From Hippopus hippopus (taxonomy: Eukaryota > Mollusca > Bivalvia > Cardiida > Cardiidae), in assembly GCA_946811185.2 (NCBI GenBank), contig OX328103.1, forward strand, positions 2,728,001 through 2,792,000: 64,000 bases of DNA, written 5' to 3'. A model generated the notes under the pieces. That model made no database searches. It was not told the DNA's origin and worked only from the letters and a program-made list of their open reading frames with translations. A program made the translations under genes and the position numbers. This document shows positions 21,371-30,886 of this stretch, in pieces (position 1 is the stretch's first letter; the number at the start of each line of letters is the position of its first letter).

Positions 21371-21424
21371 GTTAGCATGTTACCGCCCACAGATATCTTT
21401 TCGCTTCTTGTAAGAGACCATTTT

Positions 21425-21604
21425 AAGCATTGTGGACTTGTCAAATTCCAAAGCATTTGCAGACAACAAATGAAATGTGGCTCAAAATGGCGGACATTGT
21501 CTTTGAAAGAGTAGAAAACATTGTGGGAAAAGGACAAAATGCTGTTCAAAAGCCCTCTTCCTGAAGTTTGTAAAAAAAATTCGGGATTTTGTGTAAACAG
21601 TTAA
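21425..21604 (-). mobile_element. MITE-A, reverse, right hairpin arm deleted
   Basis: AAATTCCAAAGCATTTGCAG long arm, AACATTGTGGGAAAAGGACA, then directly AAAAGCCCTCTTCCTGAAG and TGTAAACAGTTAA. Confidence 0.75.
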
Positions 21605-21840
21605 GATACATCGATGATTTTTAAAGCCTTTCTCTCAGGGCTCGCTGTTCTTTGTAAAAACTGGGAAGTTCAGTATTTCCTGGTACAATTTCTTCTTCCC
21701 ACATATGCATCCACCATATTTTACATTTAATTCTATATTTAGACAGCTATACAATCTCCTATTGGCTAAACAATTTTAGCCTATCAGAAGTTATTTTATT
21801 GTTTGAAATTTAGTCAAATCTCGAGCAACAGATTCAGAGT

Positions 21841-21993
21841 TCAATTTACCACACAATCCCAAGTTTTAATGAACTTTCAGGAGAAGAATTTTTAAAAACT
21901 TTATGGGAAAAGGAAGAAATACTGGTAACCAGCAATATTTTGAGAGCCTTATTCCAAAAGAGCATGAAAATATTAGATTGTTTGGAAAAAGGT
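21841..21993. mobile_element. MITE-A, short-short variant, in the GPCR upstream intron
   Basis: Left short arm (ACCACACAATCCCAAGTTTT) and a right half that also reads as a short arm (TTTGAGAGCCTTATTCC, ATTAGATTGTTTGGAAAAAG) surround GGTAACCAGC. It ends about 50 bp before the GPCR splice acceptor. Confidence 0.6.
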
Positions 21994-22028
21994 GAATTAC
22001 TTCTTTGTAAACCAGCTTAACCACTTTC

Positions 22029-22043
22029 TTCCTTTTTTTTTAG
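22029..22043 (+). other. Putative 3' splice site upstream of the GPCR
   Basis: TTCTTCCTTTTTTTTTAG is a strong polypyrimidine tract ending in AG at 22042-22043, 15 bp before the GPCR start codon. Single-coding-exon GPCR genes often have an intron in the 5'UTR, so this AG probably starts the coding exon. The upstream 5'UTR exon is not recognised. Confidence 0.7.
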
Positions 22044-22058
22044 ATCAGAGCACAGACT

Positions 22059-23180
22059 ATGGAGGAGAACAACACAAGATTTGAGACAAACAGTACAGAA
22101 ACAGCGCCTGTTTGTTTCTCCCGCAGTATTTTCACATTTCAGTTCTACACATGGGGCATTGTTGCCAATATAGTTTCCGCATATGGAATCATAGGTAACA
22201 TTCTGGCAATCATAGTGCTCAGTCATCGACAAATGCGTAACTCGACATCATATTATTTGATATCGTTGGCAGTGTATGACATTCTAGTGCTACTTCTGAT
22301 GTCTCTATTTCTAGCCGTGCCAACAATTTATCTCGAGAAGGAGATACTTGAGGATTACTATTTCGCATATCCGTACATGCATCCATATGTATATCCTGTA
22401 GCCCTTATTGCTCAAACTGGAACTGTCTACACAACCCTAGCATTCACAGTTGAACGCTACATTGCCGTCTGTAAACCTCTCCACGCTGCGAATACATGCA
22501 CCATGGCCCGGACAAAAAGAGTGATTCTAGCCATCTTCATGGCTTCTGTATTATATAACATTCCTCGTTTCTTTGAATACAAAACTACTTTCATGTGGCG
22601 GGAAGATTTAAACCAGACCGTTGCTGCTATTGCGCTCACCGATATCGGAAGCAACAAGTTGTTTAATGAGATTTATTTCATCTACGCGTATCTAGTGATC
22701 ATGTTCCTGATGCCTTTCAGCTCTCTCACAGTTCTAAACATTCTACTTATACGAGCCGTCAACAAAGCGAGGGCGACGAGACATTCTATCAGCTCCTCAA
22801 GTACGAAGGACACAAATTTAACTGTAATGTTGATTGTCGTGATCAACGTTTTTCTTGGCTGTCAGTTTCCGGCCCTTGTGGACAACATTACCGTTGCAAT
22901 ATTCGGAACAGAAATTTTGCAGTGCTCAGTGGAATGGGTTCGATTCACAACCATTAGCAACTTGTTAGTTGTCATAAACTCTGCCATCAATTTCATGCTG
23001 TACTGTATACTTAGTAAGAGATTTCGAAGGGTGTTCCTTAAAATCATCCGCTTAAAGAAAACAAAGCCTAAATTTAGGTTTACAGTTTACCAAAGTTCTG
23101 TGCATGCACGGAATGCACAGCTAAATCGGATGAACAATTATGGAACGAGAGTTTATGATGTTACTTCCTCTCTGTTGTGA
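22059..23180 (+). CDS. Class A GPCR, FMRFamide-receptor-like (neuropeptide receptor)
   Basis: Intact 373-aa seven-helix receptor at the plasma membrane, predicted to couple a neuropeptide signal to G proteins. The N-terminus has sequons N4 and N11. TM1 (about 33-55) has G46-N47; TM2 (68-90) has D74; TM3 (113-135) ends E132-R133-Y134, the DRY variant; TM4 about 153-172; TM5 (204-230) has P219; TM6 (254-275) has CQFP (268-271) in place of CWxP; TM7 (298-318) has NFMLY (311-315) in place of NPxxY; a basic helix 8 (SKRFRRVFLK) follows. ECL2 has sequon N185. The YPY..YP segment before TM3 and the NFxxY form fit FMRFamide-receptor-like proteins as I recall them; ligand unknown. No Cys lies at the top of TM3 or in ECL2, and TM4 lacks Trp. 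The ATG is the first after the splice acceptor. No strong polyadenylation signal is near; ATTAAA at 23392 and AATAAA at 23496 lie in MITE DNA. Its GC and codon use stand out from the repeats. Confidence 0.95.
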   Translation: MEENNTRFETNSTETAPVCFSRSIFTFQFYTWGIVANIVSAYGIIGNILAIIVLSHRQMRNSTSYYLISLAVYDILVLLLMSLFLAVPTIYLEKEILEDYYFAYPYMHPYVYPVALIAQTGTVYTTLAFTVERYIAVCKPLHAANTCTMARTKRVILAIFMASVLYNIPRFFEYKTTFMWREDLNQTVAAIALTDIGSNKLFNEIYFIYAYLVIMFLMPFSSLTVLNILLIRAVNKARATRHSISSSSTKDTNLTVMLIVVINVFLGCQFPALVDNITVAIFGTEILQCSVEWVRFTTISNLLVVINSAINFMLYCILSKRFRRVFLKIIRLKKTKPKFRFTVYQSSVHARNAQLNRMNNYGTRVYDVTSSLL

Positions 23181-23299
23181 CTGATCAGTTTTGTATCATA
23201 TCTGATGAAGTTTCCCAGAAAATTGTCTGAAGGTCACGCAGGGCACTGACTTGTCAAGCATTTTACAAGGATACCTTTTCCTATTATGATTCCCTGGTT

Positions 23300-23629
23300 T
23301 AACCAACCTGACGAAAAGAGCATCTGGAAATTTGAAAATTTGAATTGGGCCACCTTTAATTTGTCATCTGAAAATACTTTCAATATGGACAATTAAAAAA
23401 TTTTGTCATAAAGTTAAGTTTTAAAAGAAACTTTATACTTTACCAAAGGACAAATTTTTTTGACTCAACCAAATTGAAAGCATTTTCAGACGATAAATAA
23501 AATGTCGTCAAAATGATGATTTCCATGTTTAAAAGGGTAGAAAACATTGTGGGAAAAGGAGAAAATGCTAATTACCTTTTCCAACAATGTTTTTAAAAGC
23601 TGTCCCTTTCAGGGTCGTTAAAGGGTTAA
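23300..23629. mobile_element. Two MITE-A copies just downstream of the GPCR
   Basis: Forward remnant 23300-23420 without hairpin (ACCAACCTGACGAAAAGAGC joined to CATCTGAAAATACTTTC), then a reverse copy 23434-23629 with truncated hairpin centre (AAAATGCTAATTACC) and end CGTTAAAGGGTTAA. They hold the only ATTAAA and AATAAA near the gene. Confidence 0.75.
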
Positions 23630-23679
23630 ATAATGCAATGACAAGGCTGTTCTGGCTAGAGTATCTGAAAAATTTTTGA

Positions 23680-23742
23680 AGATCAGACCCTGTTGATAAA
23701 AGATCAGGCTATTCTTTCCCAACTAAGCTTGATCTACACAGT
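23680..23742. repeat. GATC-type hairpin core, degenerate
   Basis: GATCAGACCCTG and GCTTGATCTACACAGTGTGC remain. Pairing is poor. Confidence 0.4.
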
Positions 23743-23872
23743 GTGCAAAAGTAACTGAAGCTATACTGAATGCTAAAATGGGTCAACTCTCTGAAAATCT
23801 GAGAAATCATGTGACATGTGTTTCCGTGGCAATCACAATTGACACACAACAGGAAACATGGAATCCATTTCA

Positions 23873-24540
23873 TTAACTCTCTACCGAACAATTCAGACTT
23901 TTAACTGAGAAAGAAACCTTGCAAAAGCATTGTCGGAAAAGGAGAAAATGCTGGTAACCAGCATTTTCTCCTTTTCCCACAATGTTTTTTACCCTTCCCA
24001 AATCAAATTTTAATTTTTGATTCATATTTATTTTGTCGTCTGCAAATGCTTTCAATTTAGACACTTCAAAAATTTTGTCATCTGGTACAGGATTAACTCT
24101 TCTTCCAAACAGCTAAATTTCTTACTTGTCAAAATTGAAAGCATTTCCCAGACCATAAATTAAATGCTACTCAAATGATACGATTTGACTTCCAAAGGAG
24201 AGAAAGCATTGTGGGAAAAGGAGAAAATACTGGTTACCAGCAGTTTGTCCTTTTCCCACAATGCTTTCAATAGCAGTTTTCTTAAAACACATGATTACTT
24301 TGGTAACACTTGAACCCTTTACAACAAAACCTCAGAGTTTCAACAACCCTGACAGAAAAGACTTTTGAAAACATTGTGGGAAAAGGAGAAAATGCTGGTA
24401 ACCAGCATTTTCACCTTTTCCCACAGTATTTTCATACCTCTCAGACACAAATTCCTTTATCCAAGCCACATTTAATTTGTCGTCTGCAAATGCTTTCAAT
24501 TTGGTCAAGTCCAAAATTTTGTTGTTTGGTTACCGGTTAA
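23873..24540. mobile_element. MITE-A array, forward-reverse-forward
   Basis: Forward 23873-24096 (TTAACTCTCTACCGAACAAT; full hairpin) shares the TTAA at 24093 with reverse 24093-24308 (hairpin centre ACTGGTTACCAGC). This abuts forward 24311-24540 (full hairpin; end TTGGTTACCGGTTAA). A shared TTAA is expected when a new copy lands in the TTAA flank of an old one. Confidence 0.9.
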
Positions 24541-24784
24541 CTCCTCATCAGTTTCTGTTGTCAACAAACACGAACAGAAGCCATCATAATACTACGATCA
24601 CAGACTTGTTTTCCGATTAGCTGAAATAAAACATCTCTGACAATTTGAAGGCTTGCTTGCTCTGTTTTTTTTCCCAAAGAGATTAATTTTTGAGTATCGA
24701 TAGTAAAAACAGGATTAATTTTCAGCATCAGATAGTAAATCTTTAGGAAGCTTATTTTAATAGATGCATGTTATCAATTTTTGT

Positions 24785-25265
24785 CATAACCCTTTATCGA
24801 ACTATCCTGTGTATTAATCTTTATTAAATCGACCCAATTTTAGACCCACTAAAATTGAAAACTTTTGCAGAAAACAAATCGTGTGTGCCTCAAATAGTAG
24901 AATTTGTCTCTGAACGGGTAGAAAACATTGTGGGTAAGGGAGAAAATGCTGGTTACCAGTGTATTCATTTTCCGACAATGTTTTTGACAGGTTTCTTCCT
25001 CAAGATCCTTAAAACTGGTGATTTTGTGGTAAAGAGTTAAATCTTTACCAAACAGCAAAATTTTAGACTTGTCCAAATTCAAAGCATTTGTATACGACAA
25101 ATTAAAGGTAGCTCAAATAGCAAAATTTCTCATTGATAGAGTAGAAAACATCGTGGGAAAAGGAGAAAATGCTGGTTACCAGCATTTTCTCCTTTACCCA
25201 CAATGTTTTCAAAAGCCTTCTCCTACAGTGTCGTTAAAAATCGGAACTGTGTGGTAAAGGGTTAA
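24785..25265 (-). mobile_element. MITE-A array, two reverse copies
   Basis: 24785-25040 starts with a short-arm-like end (ACCCTTTATCGAACTATCC) before switching to long-arm sequence (CCAATTTTAGACCCAC), so it is composite. Its hairpin is reduced. 25037-25265 is intact (GCTGGTTACCAGC; end GTGGTAAAGGGTTAA) and shares the TTAA at 25037. Confidence 0.85.
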
Positions 25266-25283
25266 ATGATTTCCCCCCCACTT

Positions 25284-25478
25284 CATAAAAAAGCCTTCTA
25301 AATCATTTGGGAAAAAAAAATGAGGAAAATGCTGGTAATCGGCATTTTCTCAATTTCCCACAATGTTTCATCCCTTCCATGTATAATTTCATCAACTGAA
25401 CCACATTTAATGTTTTAATTGAAAAAGCTTTAAATATGGGCAACTCTAAAGTTGTGTTGTTTAATAAAGAGATTTAAT
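25284..25478 (+). mobile_element. MITE-A, forward, diverged
   Basis: GGAAAATGCTGGTAATCGGC hairpin with TTTCTCAATTTCCCACAATG, poorly conserved long arm, end TAATAAAGAGATTTAA. Confidence 0.7.
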
Positions 25479-25489
25479 ACACAAGAGAG

Positions 25490-26140
25490 CCATTTGCCCT
25501 AAAGCGCTCACCTGAGTAAAGTCATCTAGGATAAATAAAGCTGTAAAACACATGAGTGTATCTGAACTACTTTTTGCCCAACTTGACCTATTTTTGAACT
25601 TATCAGAGATATCATCAAGACAAACATTCTGATATTGTTTCATGAGTATCAGACTAAAAATGTGCCCTTTAGACTGCACGCAAAGTTTTTCAAAGATTTG
25701 GCCCTATGACCTACTTTTTGATCTGTTGTGACCCAATTTCAAACTTGTCTGAGATATCACCAAGACAACTTTTCTAACCAAGATTCATGAGTATCAGGCC
25801 GAATATTTGGCCTCTACAGTGCACACAGGGTTTTCCTAAGATTCGCCCCAGTGACCTACTTTTTGACCCATCACGAACCAGTTCTTAAAGCTGTCTAAGA
25901 TATCATCAAGGCAAACATTCTGACCAAGTTTCAAGAGTATCAGGCTGAAAATGTGGCCTCCAGAGTGCACACAACATTTTTTCTAAGATTTGTCCCAGTG
26001 ACCTACTTTTTGACCAGACATGATCCATTTTTTTTCTTGTCCAAGATTCTATCAAGGAAAACATTCTGACCAAGTTTCATGAGTATCTGACTGAAAATGA
26101 GGCCTCTAGAGTGCACACAAGGTAAATGTTGACGACTGCA
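25490..26140. repeat. About 147-bp tandem repeat array, about 4 units
   Basis: GAGATATCATCAAGACAAAC and variants lie near 25606, 25751, 25898 and 26043. AGTGACCTACTTTTTGACC and CTCTA(C/G)AGTGCACACA follow in each. Same family as the arrays at 5940 and 9290. Confidence 0.85.
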
Positions 26141-26194
26141 CTACCCATGGCGGACAACAGACACAGCAGGATCACAAAAGCTCACCTAGAGCAC

Positions 26195-26400
26195 AAAATG
26201 TAGAATTGTCCAAATTGAAAGCATTTGCAGACAACACTTTTAATGTGGCTTAAATGATGAAATTTACCTTTGATAGGGTAGAAAACATTGTGGGAAAAGG
26301 AGAAAATGCTGGTTACCAGCATTTTCTCCTTTTCCCATAATGTTTTCAAAAGGCTTCTTCCTCAGGATCACTTAAGCTCGGCATTGTGCAAAAAAGGTTT
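26195..26400 (-). mobile_element. MITE-A, reverse, outer ends eroded
   Basis: TTGTCCAAATTGAAAGC, CATTTGCAGACAAC, complete hairpin around GCTGGTTACCAGC, short arm ending in GTGCAAAAAAGGTTTA. Confidence 0.85.
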
Positions 26401-26469
26401 ACGTGAAATGCACATTCCAACTGCCAGTATAAAATGCATTTAAAGAAAAACAAATTGAAGGAAATACAA

Positions 26470-26610
26470 AATCATTTTTTAATGGTTTGGAAACATTATG
26501 AGAAACAGAACTATAATGCTTGTCATAAGCGATTCATCTTGTTCCTATAATGTTTTAAAATGTTCTTAACTGAAAGTCTGTAAAGTATCATAATTATTTG
26601 CACCGAAGTT
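26470..26610 (-). mobile_element. Possible very old MITE-A
   Basis: GGAAACATTATGAGAAAC and CTTGTTCCTATAATGTTTT could be the hairpin arms. No termini remain. Confidence 0.3.
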
Positions 26611-27116
26611 AATGTATTCTTTACAACAAAATTTTAAAAGTTTTTAAGACTATGATGTAAGAGGTATTTGGTTGGTTGGTTGTATTGGGGTTTAACGCCA
26701 CTTTAACAGCTAAGGTCATATCATGGCAGTCGGTGACGCACATGTGTTTCCTGGCTTTCTCATACCAGTACTAACACAACTTTCTTTCCAAAGCCACCGA
26801 CTACTTTTCTCACATGCTTCAGCAGAGGTGAGAGGCGAAAATACGCCAGAAAGAAAGTTCGCCTCAACCGGGTATCGAACTCACAACCACCAGGTCATGA
26901 GTCCGACACGCTCACCACTGAGCCACCCGGGCGGGCTAAGAGGTATTTGAAAACACTGTGGGAAAAGGAGAAATGCTGGAAACCAGCATGTTTTCCTTTT
27001 TCCACAAAGTTTTCTATCCTGTCTGACACAAATCCCGTCATTCCAATATTTTTATTTGTCTTCTGCAAATGCTTTCAATTTAAACCAGTCTAAAATCTTA
27101 TTCGGTAAAGAGTTGA
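26611..27116 (+). mobile_element. MITE-A, forward, split by a SINE
   Basis: Left part TTAATGTATTCTTTACAACA to GGTATTTG at 26670; right part resumes at 26937 with AAAACACTGTGGG and runs through the hairpin and long arm to CGGTAAAGAGTTGA. Removing the SINE and one target copy restores a normal-length element. Confidence 0.85.
26671..26936 (-). mobile_element. tRNA-headed SINE with 13-bp target duplication
   Basis: On the minus strand the head GCCCGGGTGGCTCAGTGGTG (box A) and GTGAGTTCGATACCCGG (box B) resemble a tRNA. The 3' tail is (CCAA)n, seen as GGTTGGTTGGTTG. TAAGAGGTATTTG at 26658-26670 and 26937-26949 is a perfect target-site duplication. Mobilised by a LINE in trans; none is in the window. 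Confidence 0.9.
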
Positions 27117-27190
27117 CCCTTCAAACGCTGAACCAAGCTTTTGTTACATAATGTGCAAAGTATACATCAAGATCAGACTGAACAGAACAT
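27117..27190. repeat. GATC-type hairpin core, left half
   Basis: AAGTATACATCAAGATCAGA and CTGAACAGAACATG, then the pairing arm is missing. Confidence 0.45.
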
Positions 27191-27768
27191 GAAATTATAT
27201 TGCAAAGAAATTTCTCTCGATCTGATTGGATAATATGCGGAGTACATACAAATCATGTATACTGGCAAAATCCACATAAAAGCAGTTTCCCTTTTGGAAC
27301 CCCCATAAACATAACTACACTTTCAACACACCATCCAAAATGGCGGTGTAGACCAATACAAGCCGCCCTCAAGACAAACATACTGAGTAGCCTGCCGCAT
27401 ATCATTTCTAGTTTCCATTAATGGTTGTCATTAAAGTGGAAACAATGGATTATTTTTGAAAATAAATGAATATAGTTACATATATTATCTTTTGTTATCA
27501 TTCTAAAAAAAAATACACCGGATTAAAGCGTGCCAGGTAAGCAAATTATAAAGTGTCGAAACTCATTCACTGTAACGTTAAAAGGATAACCAAATTGTCG
27601 TTTGTGGTAACTAATGGTCTTTTACATATTGACAACAAATCATTAAAATGCTTAGTTACTTACCCTGAAGTTGTTTAAATCTGTATTTAAATAAAAATAT
27701 GACGAATTTCTATCACAGTGACATCATCAAGTTCATCCACCAAACTGCACGTTTTACCAAGGTTTCAG

Positions 27769-27792
27769 TGACGTCAGTTCTCAGTGACGTCA
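27769..27792. promoter_or_regulatory. Two CRE-like TGACGTCA octamers
   Basis: TGACGTCA at 27769-27776 and 27785-27792 lie in a 16-bp direct repeat (CAGTGACGTCAGTT). The perfect palindromic octamer is the consensus CREB/ATF site. They overlap the end of the candidate minus-strand exon, so a regulatory role is uncertain. Confidence 0.4.
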
Positions 27793-27980
27793 GTTTTCAT
27801 TGAATTGGGGCACTCAGAAGGGAAATCTACGTTGTCAGCGTACTCAATTCCTGAGTACATAAAACGGGGAAATTTCGCTGAATACACATTGGAATGGTAA
27901 AACTTTGCCTTTGGCTTGGGGCGACATGATTTGCCACAGCCATGACAAGTTTCCAAGTCCCCAGCCACCTGACCGTACAA
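27774..27980 (-). CDS. Candidate terminal coding exon, unknown protein
   Basis: On the minus strand a 68-codon frame opens just after ACATTAG (a possible splice acceptor whose TAG is also the in-frame stop) and ends in TGA. It has no ATG start, so it would be an internal or last exon. Content: GDLETCHGCGKSCRPKPKAK, then FYHSNVYSAKFPRFMYSGIE, then YADNVDFPSECPNSMK. The CxxCxxxC cluster and mixed composition differ from the repeat-derived frames, and the DNA is GC-richer than its surroundings. I recognise no family; it may be a cysteine-containing secreted or zinc-binding segment. No neighbouring exon was found; a GATC-type repeat lies just upstream. Confidence 0.35.
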   Translation of the reverse strand: MYGQVAGDLETCHGCGKSCRPKPKAKFYHSNVYSAKFPRFMYSGIEYADNVDFPSECPNSMKTDVTEN

Positions 27981-28117
27981 CTAATGTAGTCTGATCTTGG
28001 ATCTACACTGTCACCTATTTTACCAGATATTCAGATAAAAACAGTCTCTATATTCCAATATCTATATCTTTAGAACTGACTGAGAATATCCATTACACTG
28101 ATTTAGCATGATATACA

Positions 28118-28301
28118 TTAACTTTTTCCATACCATAGACAACACCAGATGCTCTAGTGAACGTGCAGTCTGATCTCTGATCTACACTGTCCATTATTTT
28201 ATTCTAGGTCATGACCTGTCTCCTGATCTTGCTGCAGAACTCAACTGTTTTTGTAGCCATTTAGAATATGAAAGTTATTTATTTGGTAAAAAAAAAGTTA
28301 A
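28118..28301 (+). mobile_element. MITE-B, core hairpin partly lost
   Basis: TTAACTTTTTCCATACCATA start; GACAACACCAGATGC; only the right half of the hairpin (GTGCAGTCTGATCTCTGATC); TCCTGATCTTGCTGCAGAAC; GTAGCCATTTAGAA; end AAAAAAAGTTAA. The TTAA at 28298 is shared with the next MITE-A. Confidence 0.8.
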
Positions 28302-28402
28302 TCCTTTACTGAACAATCCCCAACTTTTAACAACCCTGAGAAAGAAGGCTTTTGAAAACATTTGGGAAAAGTAGGGAAATGCTGGTAACCAGAGTCTTTC
28401 CA
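28298..28402 (+). mobile_element. MITE-A, forward, 3' truncated
   Basis: TTAATCCTTTACTGAACAAT, short arm and hairpin to GGTAACCAGAGTC; the long arm is absent. Confidence 0.8.
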
Positions 28403-28461
28403 CAGCATGCATGTAAAAATCACATTTCTAAGGTTTGAATTTCTTAGAAAACAAGAAAAAT

Positions 28462-28505
28462 CTAAGATCAGACTGCAGGTTTTTGCCAATCTGATCTTGT
28501 TCTGT
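28462..28505. repeat. GATC-type hairpin core, short
   Basis: AAGATCAGACTGCAGG, then CAATCTGATCTTG. Confidence 0.5.
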
Positions 28506-28564
28506 TCTAAACAGGCAACCAAAGTTATTCAATTTATGATAGCTTGGATAAGCAATCTAAAGAT

Positions 28565-28784
28565 TTAACTCTTTACTGCATGACAAAAATTTAAGACCTG
28601 TTCAAATTGGATGCATTTGCAGACGACAAATGCTACTCAAAACATGAAATTTGTCACTCTTAAGACAGAAAACATTGAAGGAAAGGGAGAAAATTCCAAA
28701 CATGTTCTCCTTTTCCCACATTGTTTTCAGAAGCCTTTTTTTCTCAGGGTCATTAAAACTCAGGATTATTTGGCAAAGGGTTAA
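28565..28784 (-). mobile_element. MITE-A, reverse, hairpin centre eroded
   Basis: TTAACTCTTTACTGCATGAC start; TTGGATGCATTTGCAGACGA; AGAAAATTCCAAACATGTTC at the centre; end TTGGCAAAGGGTTAA. Confidence 0.85.
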
Positions 28785-28877
28785 AATTGAAAAAATTCGT
28801 TCAGGGACCTTACTGCACTTCCCCACTGATTAAAACTGCATGTGGTTTTCCTTTTTGAAGAAAAAAGTGGATCAAAA

Positions 28878-29150
28878 TCAGTTTGGTTTTGGTTCAGTTT
28901 GTACTGGAGTTTAAAGCTTTTTAAACAGCTTTAGGTCATACCACTACAGCCAGTGCAACTACCCATGTGTTTCCTGGCTTTCTAATACCAGTGCTTACAC
29001 AACTTTCTATCCAAGCCGCAGACTACTCCCTCACATGCATCAGTGGTGAAAGAGGAAAAATCGCTGGAAAGTTTGCCACAACCTTGTATTGTACCTGCAA
29101 GCACCAAGTCACAAGTCAGATACACTTACCACTGAGCTACCTGGCAGGGC
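28878..29150 (-). mobile_element. tRNA-headed SINE, same type as 26671
   Basis: GTACTGGAGTTTAAAGC, TGTGTTTCCTGGCTTTC, CTCACATGCATCAG and ACCACTGAGCTACCTGGCAG align with the SINE at 26671. The tail is degenerate (GGTTTTGGTTCAG). No clear target duplication. Confidence 0.75.
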
Positions 29151-29236
29151 CTCCATCAAGATCAGACTGTGAAGAAATTGAAGTGTGATTTACAATCTAG
29201 ACATTCTCATATTCATTTTAATATTTTTACCTTCTT

Positions 29237-29452
29237 TTAACTCTTTATCAACAGTTTAAAGGCCCTGAAGAAGAGCACCTTTCAAAAACATAATGGGAAA
29301 AAGAGAAACTATAGGTAACCTGAGCATTTTCTCCATTTCCTATAATGTTTCCTACCCATTTAAGCACAAATCCCATAAGTTTAGTCTCATTTCAATTCTA
29401 TCATCTCCAAATACTTCCAAGTTGGAGAAGTCTAAATTCTGCCGTTTGTTAA
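29237..29452 (+). mobile_element. MITE-A, forward, diverged
   Basis: TTAACTCTTTATCAACAG start, hairpin with mismatches (ACTATAGGTAACCTGAGC), long arm CATCTCCAAATACTTCC, end CGTTTGTTAA. Confidence 0.75.
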
Positions 29453-29762
29453 CTCCTTCATCACTGAATAAATAAGTTGCACTTTCTCAAAGGCTACAAA
29501 TACAGTTCTGCTACAAGGTCAAAAGACAGTTCGTTCATATTCTAGAATAAAGCAGTGGACAGTGTAGATCAGAGATCAGACTGCACGTTCGGTGCAGTCT
29601 GATCTTGATCTACACTGTCCACAAAAGCTGGTGTCATCTATGGTATGGGCAGTGGACAGTGTAGATCAGAGATCAGACTGCACATTGCAGTCTGATCTTC
29701 ATCTATACTGTCCACAAAGGTTTCTGGTGTCGTCTATGGTATGGAAAAAATTAAAGAGTTAG
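29449..29762 (-). mobile_element. MITE-B, reverse, with duplicated hairpin
   Basis: TTAACTCCTTCATCACTGAA start, AAGGCTACAAATACAG, then two consecutive GATC-type hairpins (29553-29632 and 29651-29716), each followed by TGGTGTC(A/G)TCTATGGTATGG, and end TTAAAGAGTTAG. The first hairpin is near-perfect (CAGACTGCACGTTCGGTGCA at its centre). Shares the TTAA at 29449 with the preceding MITE-A. Confidence 0.85.
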
Positions 29763-29984
29763 ATTTTTTATCTTTGTGTAGGCTAATTCGAAACTGTGTG
29801 GTAGGTCTAAAATAAGCTTGTACCATAATGGGTTAAATTACAATAATTGCGTCGTTTCTCTCGACTAGAAATATCAAATTTGTTCATTTAAGAGCCCAAA
29901 AGCTATCATTAAATTTAATTTGGAGGCATAATACTATATGCCATGCACATTTAAATGGTTATAATGAAGTTACAATTAAATTCT

Positions 29985-30534
29985 TTGGGAGAGGACAAGA
30001 TTCTCAACTTGTTAAAATTGAAAGCTGACATATAAAAGGCCCAATAGCAGCTGAACATAAACAATGTGGTGTTAGATGAATTCTGCTTTGATTCATACTA
30101 TTTTAAAAGTATGGAAATTATTGTGAAGATGACAATCTCTTTCTGTACGTTGTTCCAAAGGGGGTCAAAAGTTGCCAGGTTGCTCTATCTTTTGTTTACT
30201 TTTTATCTGGTTTTAAATTTCACTTTTCTGCCAGTACTTAACACTTGGACTGCCAGTACACTAACAGATTGACATCTTCGTAAGAATTTTTGTACTTTTA
30301 AATGCTATGATTCAAATTCAAATGCATTTTAACATCAGCATTGTTTATACTTTAGGCTGCTACTGGGCCTTTAAATGTGGCTGAAATATAGGACAGTGTC
30401 TTTGAAAGGGTAAGGAATGCTGACAGCAAAGTAGAAGTACTGGTAAACAGCATTTTATCCTTTTCCCATAATATTTTCAAAAGCCCTCTCCCTCAAGTTG
30501 TTACAAGTCGTGATTGTTTGGTAAAGGGGGTTAA
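29985..30534 (-). mobile_element. MITE-A, reverse, split by element F
   Basis: Left part GACAAGATTCTCAACTTG and TTAAAATTGAAAGCTGACAT; after 30375 it resumes TGTGGCTGAAATATAGGAC and runs to the short end TTTGGTAAAGGGGGTTAA. The hairpin is diverged (AGTACTGGTAAACAGC). Confidence 0.75.
30033..30375. mobile_element. TIR element F, copy 2, uninterrupted
   Basis: TAAAAGGCCCAATAGCAGCT at the left and GCTGCTACTGGGCCTTTAAA at the right are inverted repeats. The interior matches copy 1 (AAACAATGTG(G)GTGTTA, CTTTTGTTTACTTTTTATCT, CAAATGCATTTTAACA). 343 bp. An open frame inside (30066-30272) is not conserved in copy 1. Confidence 0.8.
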
Positions 30535-30548
30535 AATGAAGACTAAGT

Positions 30549-30778
30549 TAAGGATTACGACCCCTAACTCATCGGTAAATATCATGTAACATCGACATTT
30601 TCGTAAAGGCTATTCAGCAAATCTAGGCAGCTTCTGTCTTTTAATATGAGAGTTAGGGGCCGTATACTCACTAACTCATCAGTAAATATTGTGTAACATC
30701 AACGTTTTTGTAAAGGCTATTCGGCCAATCTCGGCGGCTTCCGTCTTTTAATATGAGAGTTAGAGGCGTCTTTATGTG
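30549..30778 (-). mobile_element. Element E, two head-to-tail copies
   Basis: CCCCTAACTCATCGGTAAAT to TAATATGAGAGTTAGGGGCC, then the same again (ACTAACTCATCAGTAAAT to ATATGAGAGTTAGAGGC). Each has GTAAAGGCTATTC and AGATT/TCTCGGC words in the order of the 45049 copy read in reverse. Confidence 0.8.
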
Positions 30779-30886
30779 AGGATATAAGCTCTTTAAATCT
30801 GAAAGCTGACAAACTAATGTGGCTTTGGGACATATGCCATAGTTTTTTCCTATGGACAGATTTTTCACTTTCACTCAGATGATAGT

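Noticed and set aside
26723..26950. 75-codon frame
   Set aside because: Entirely inside the SINE at 26671-26936.
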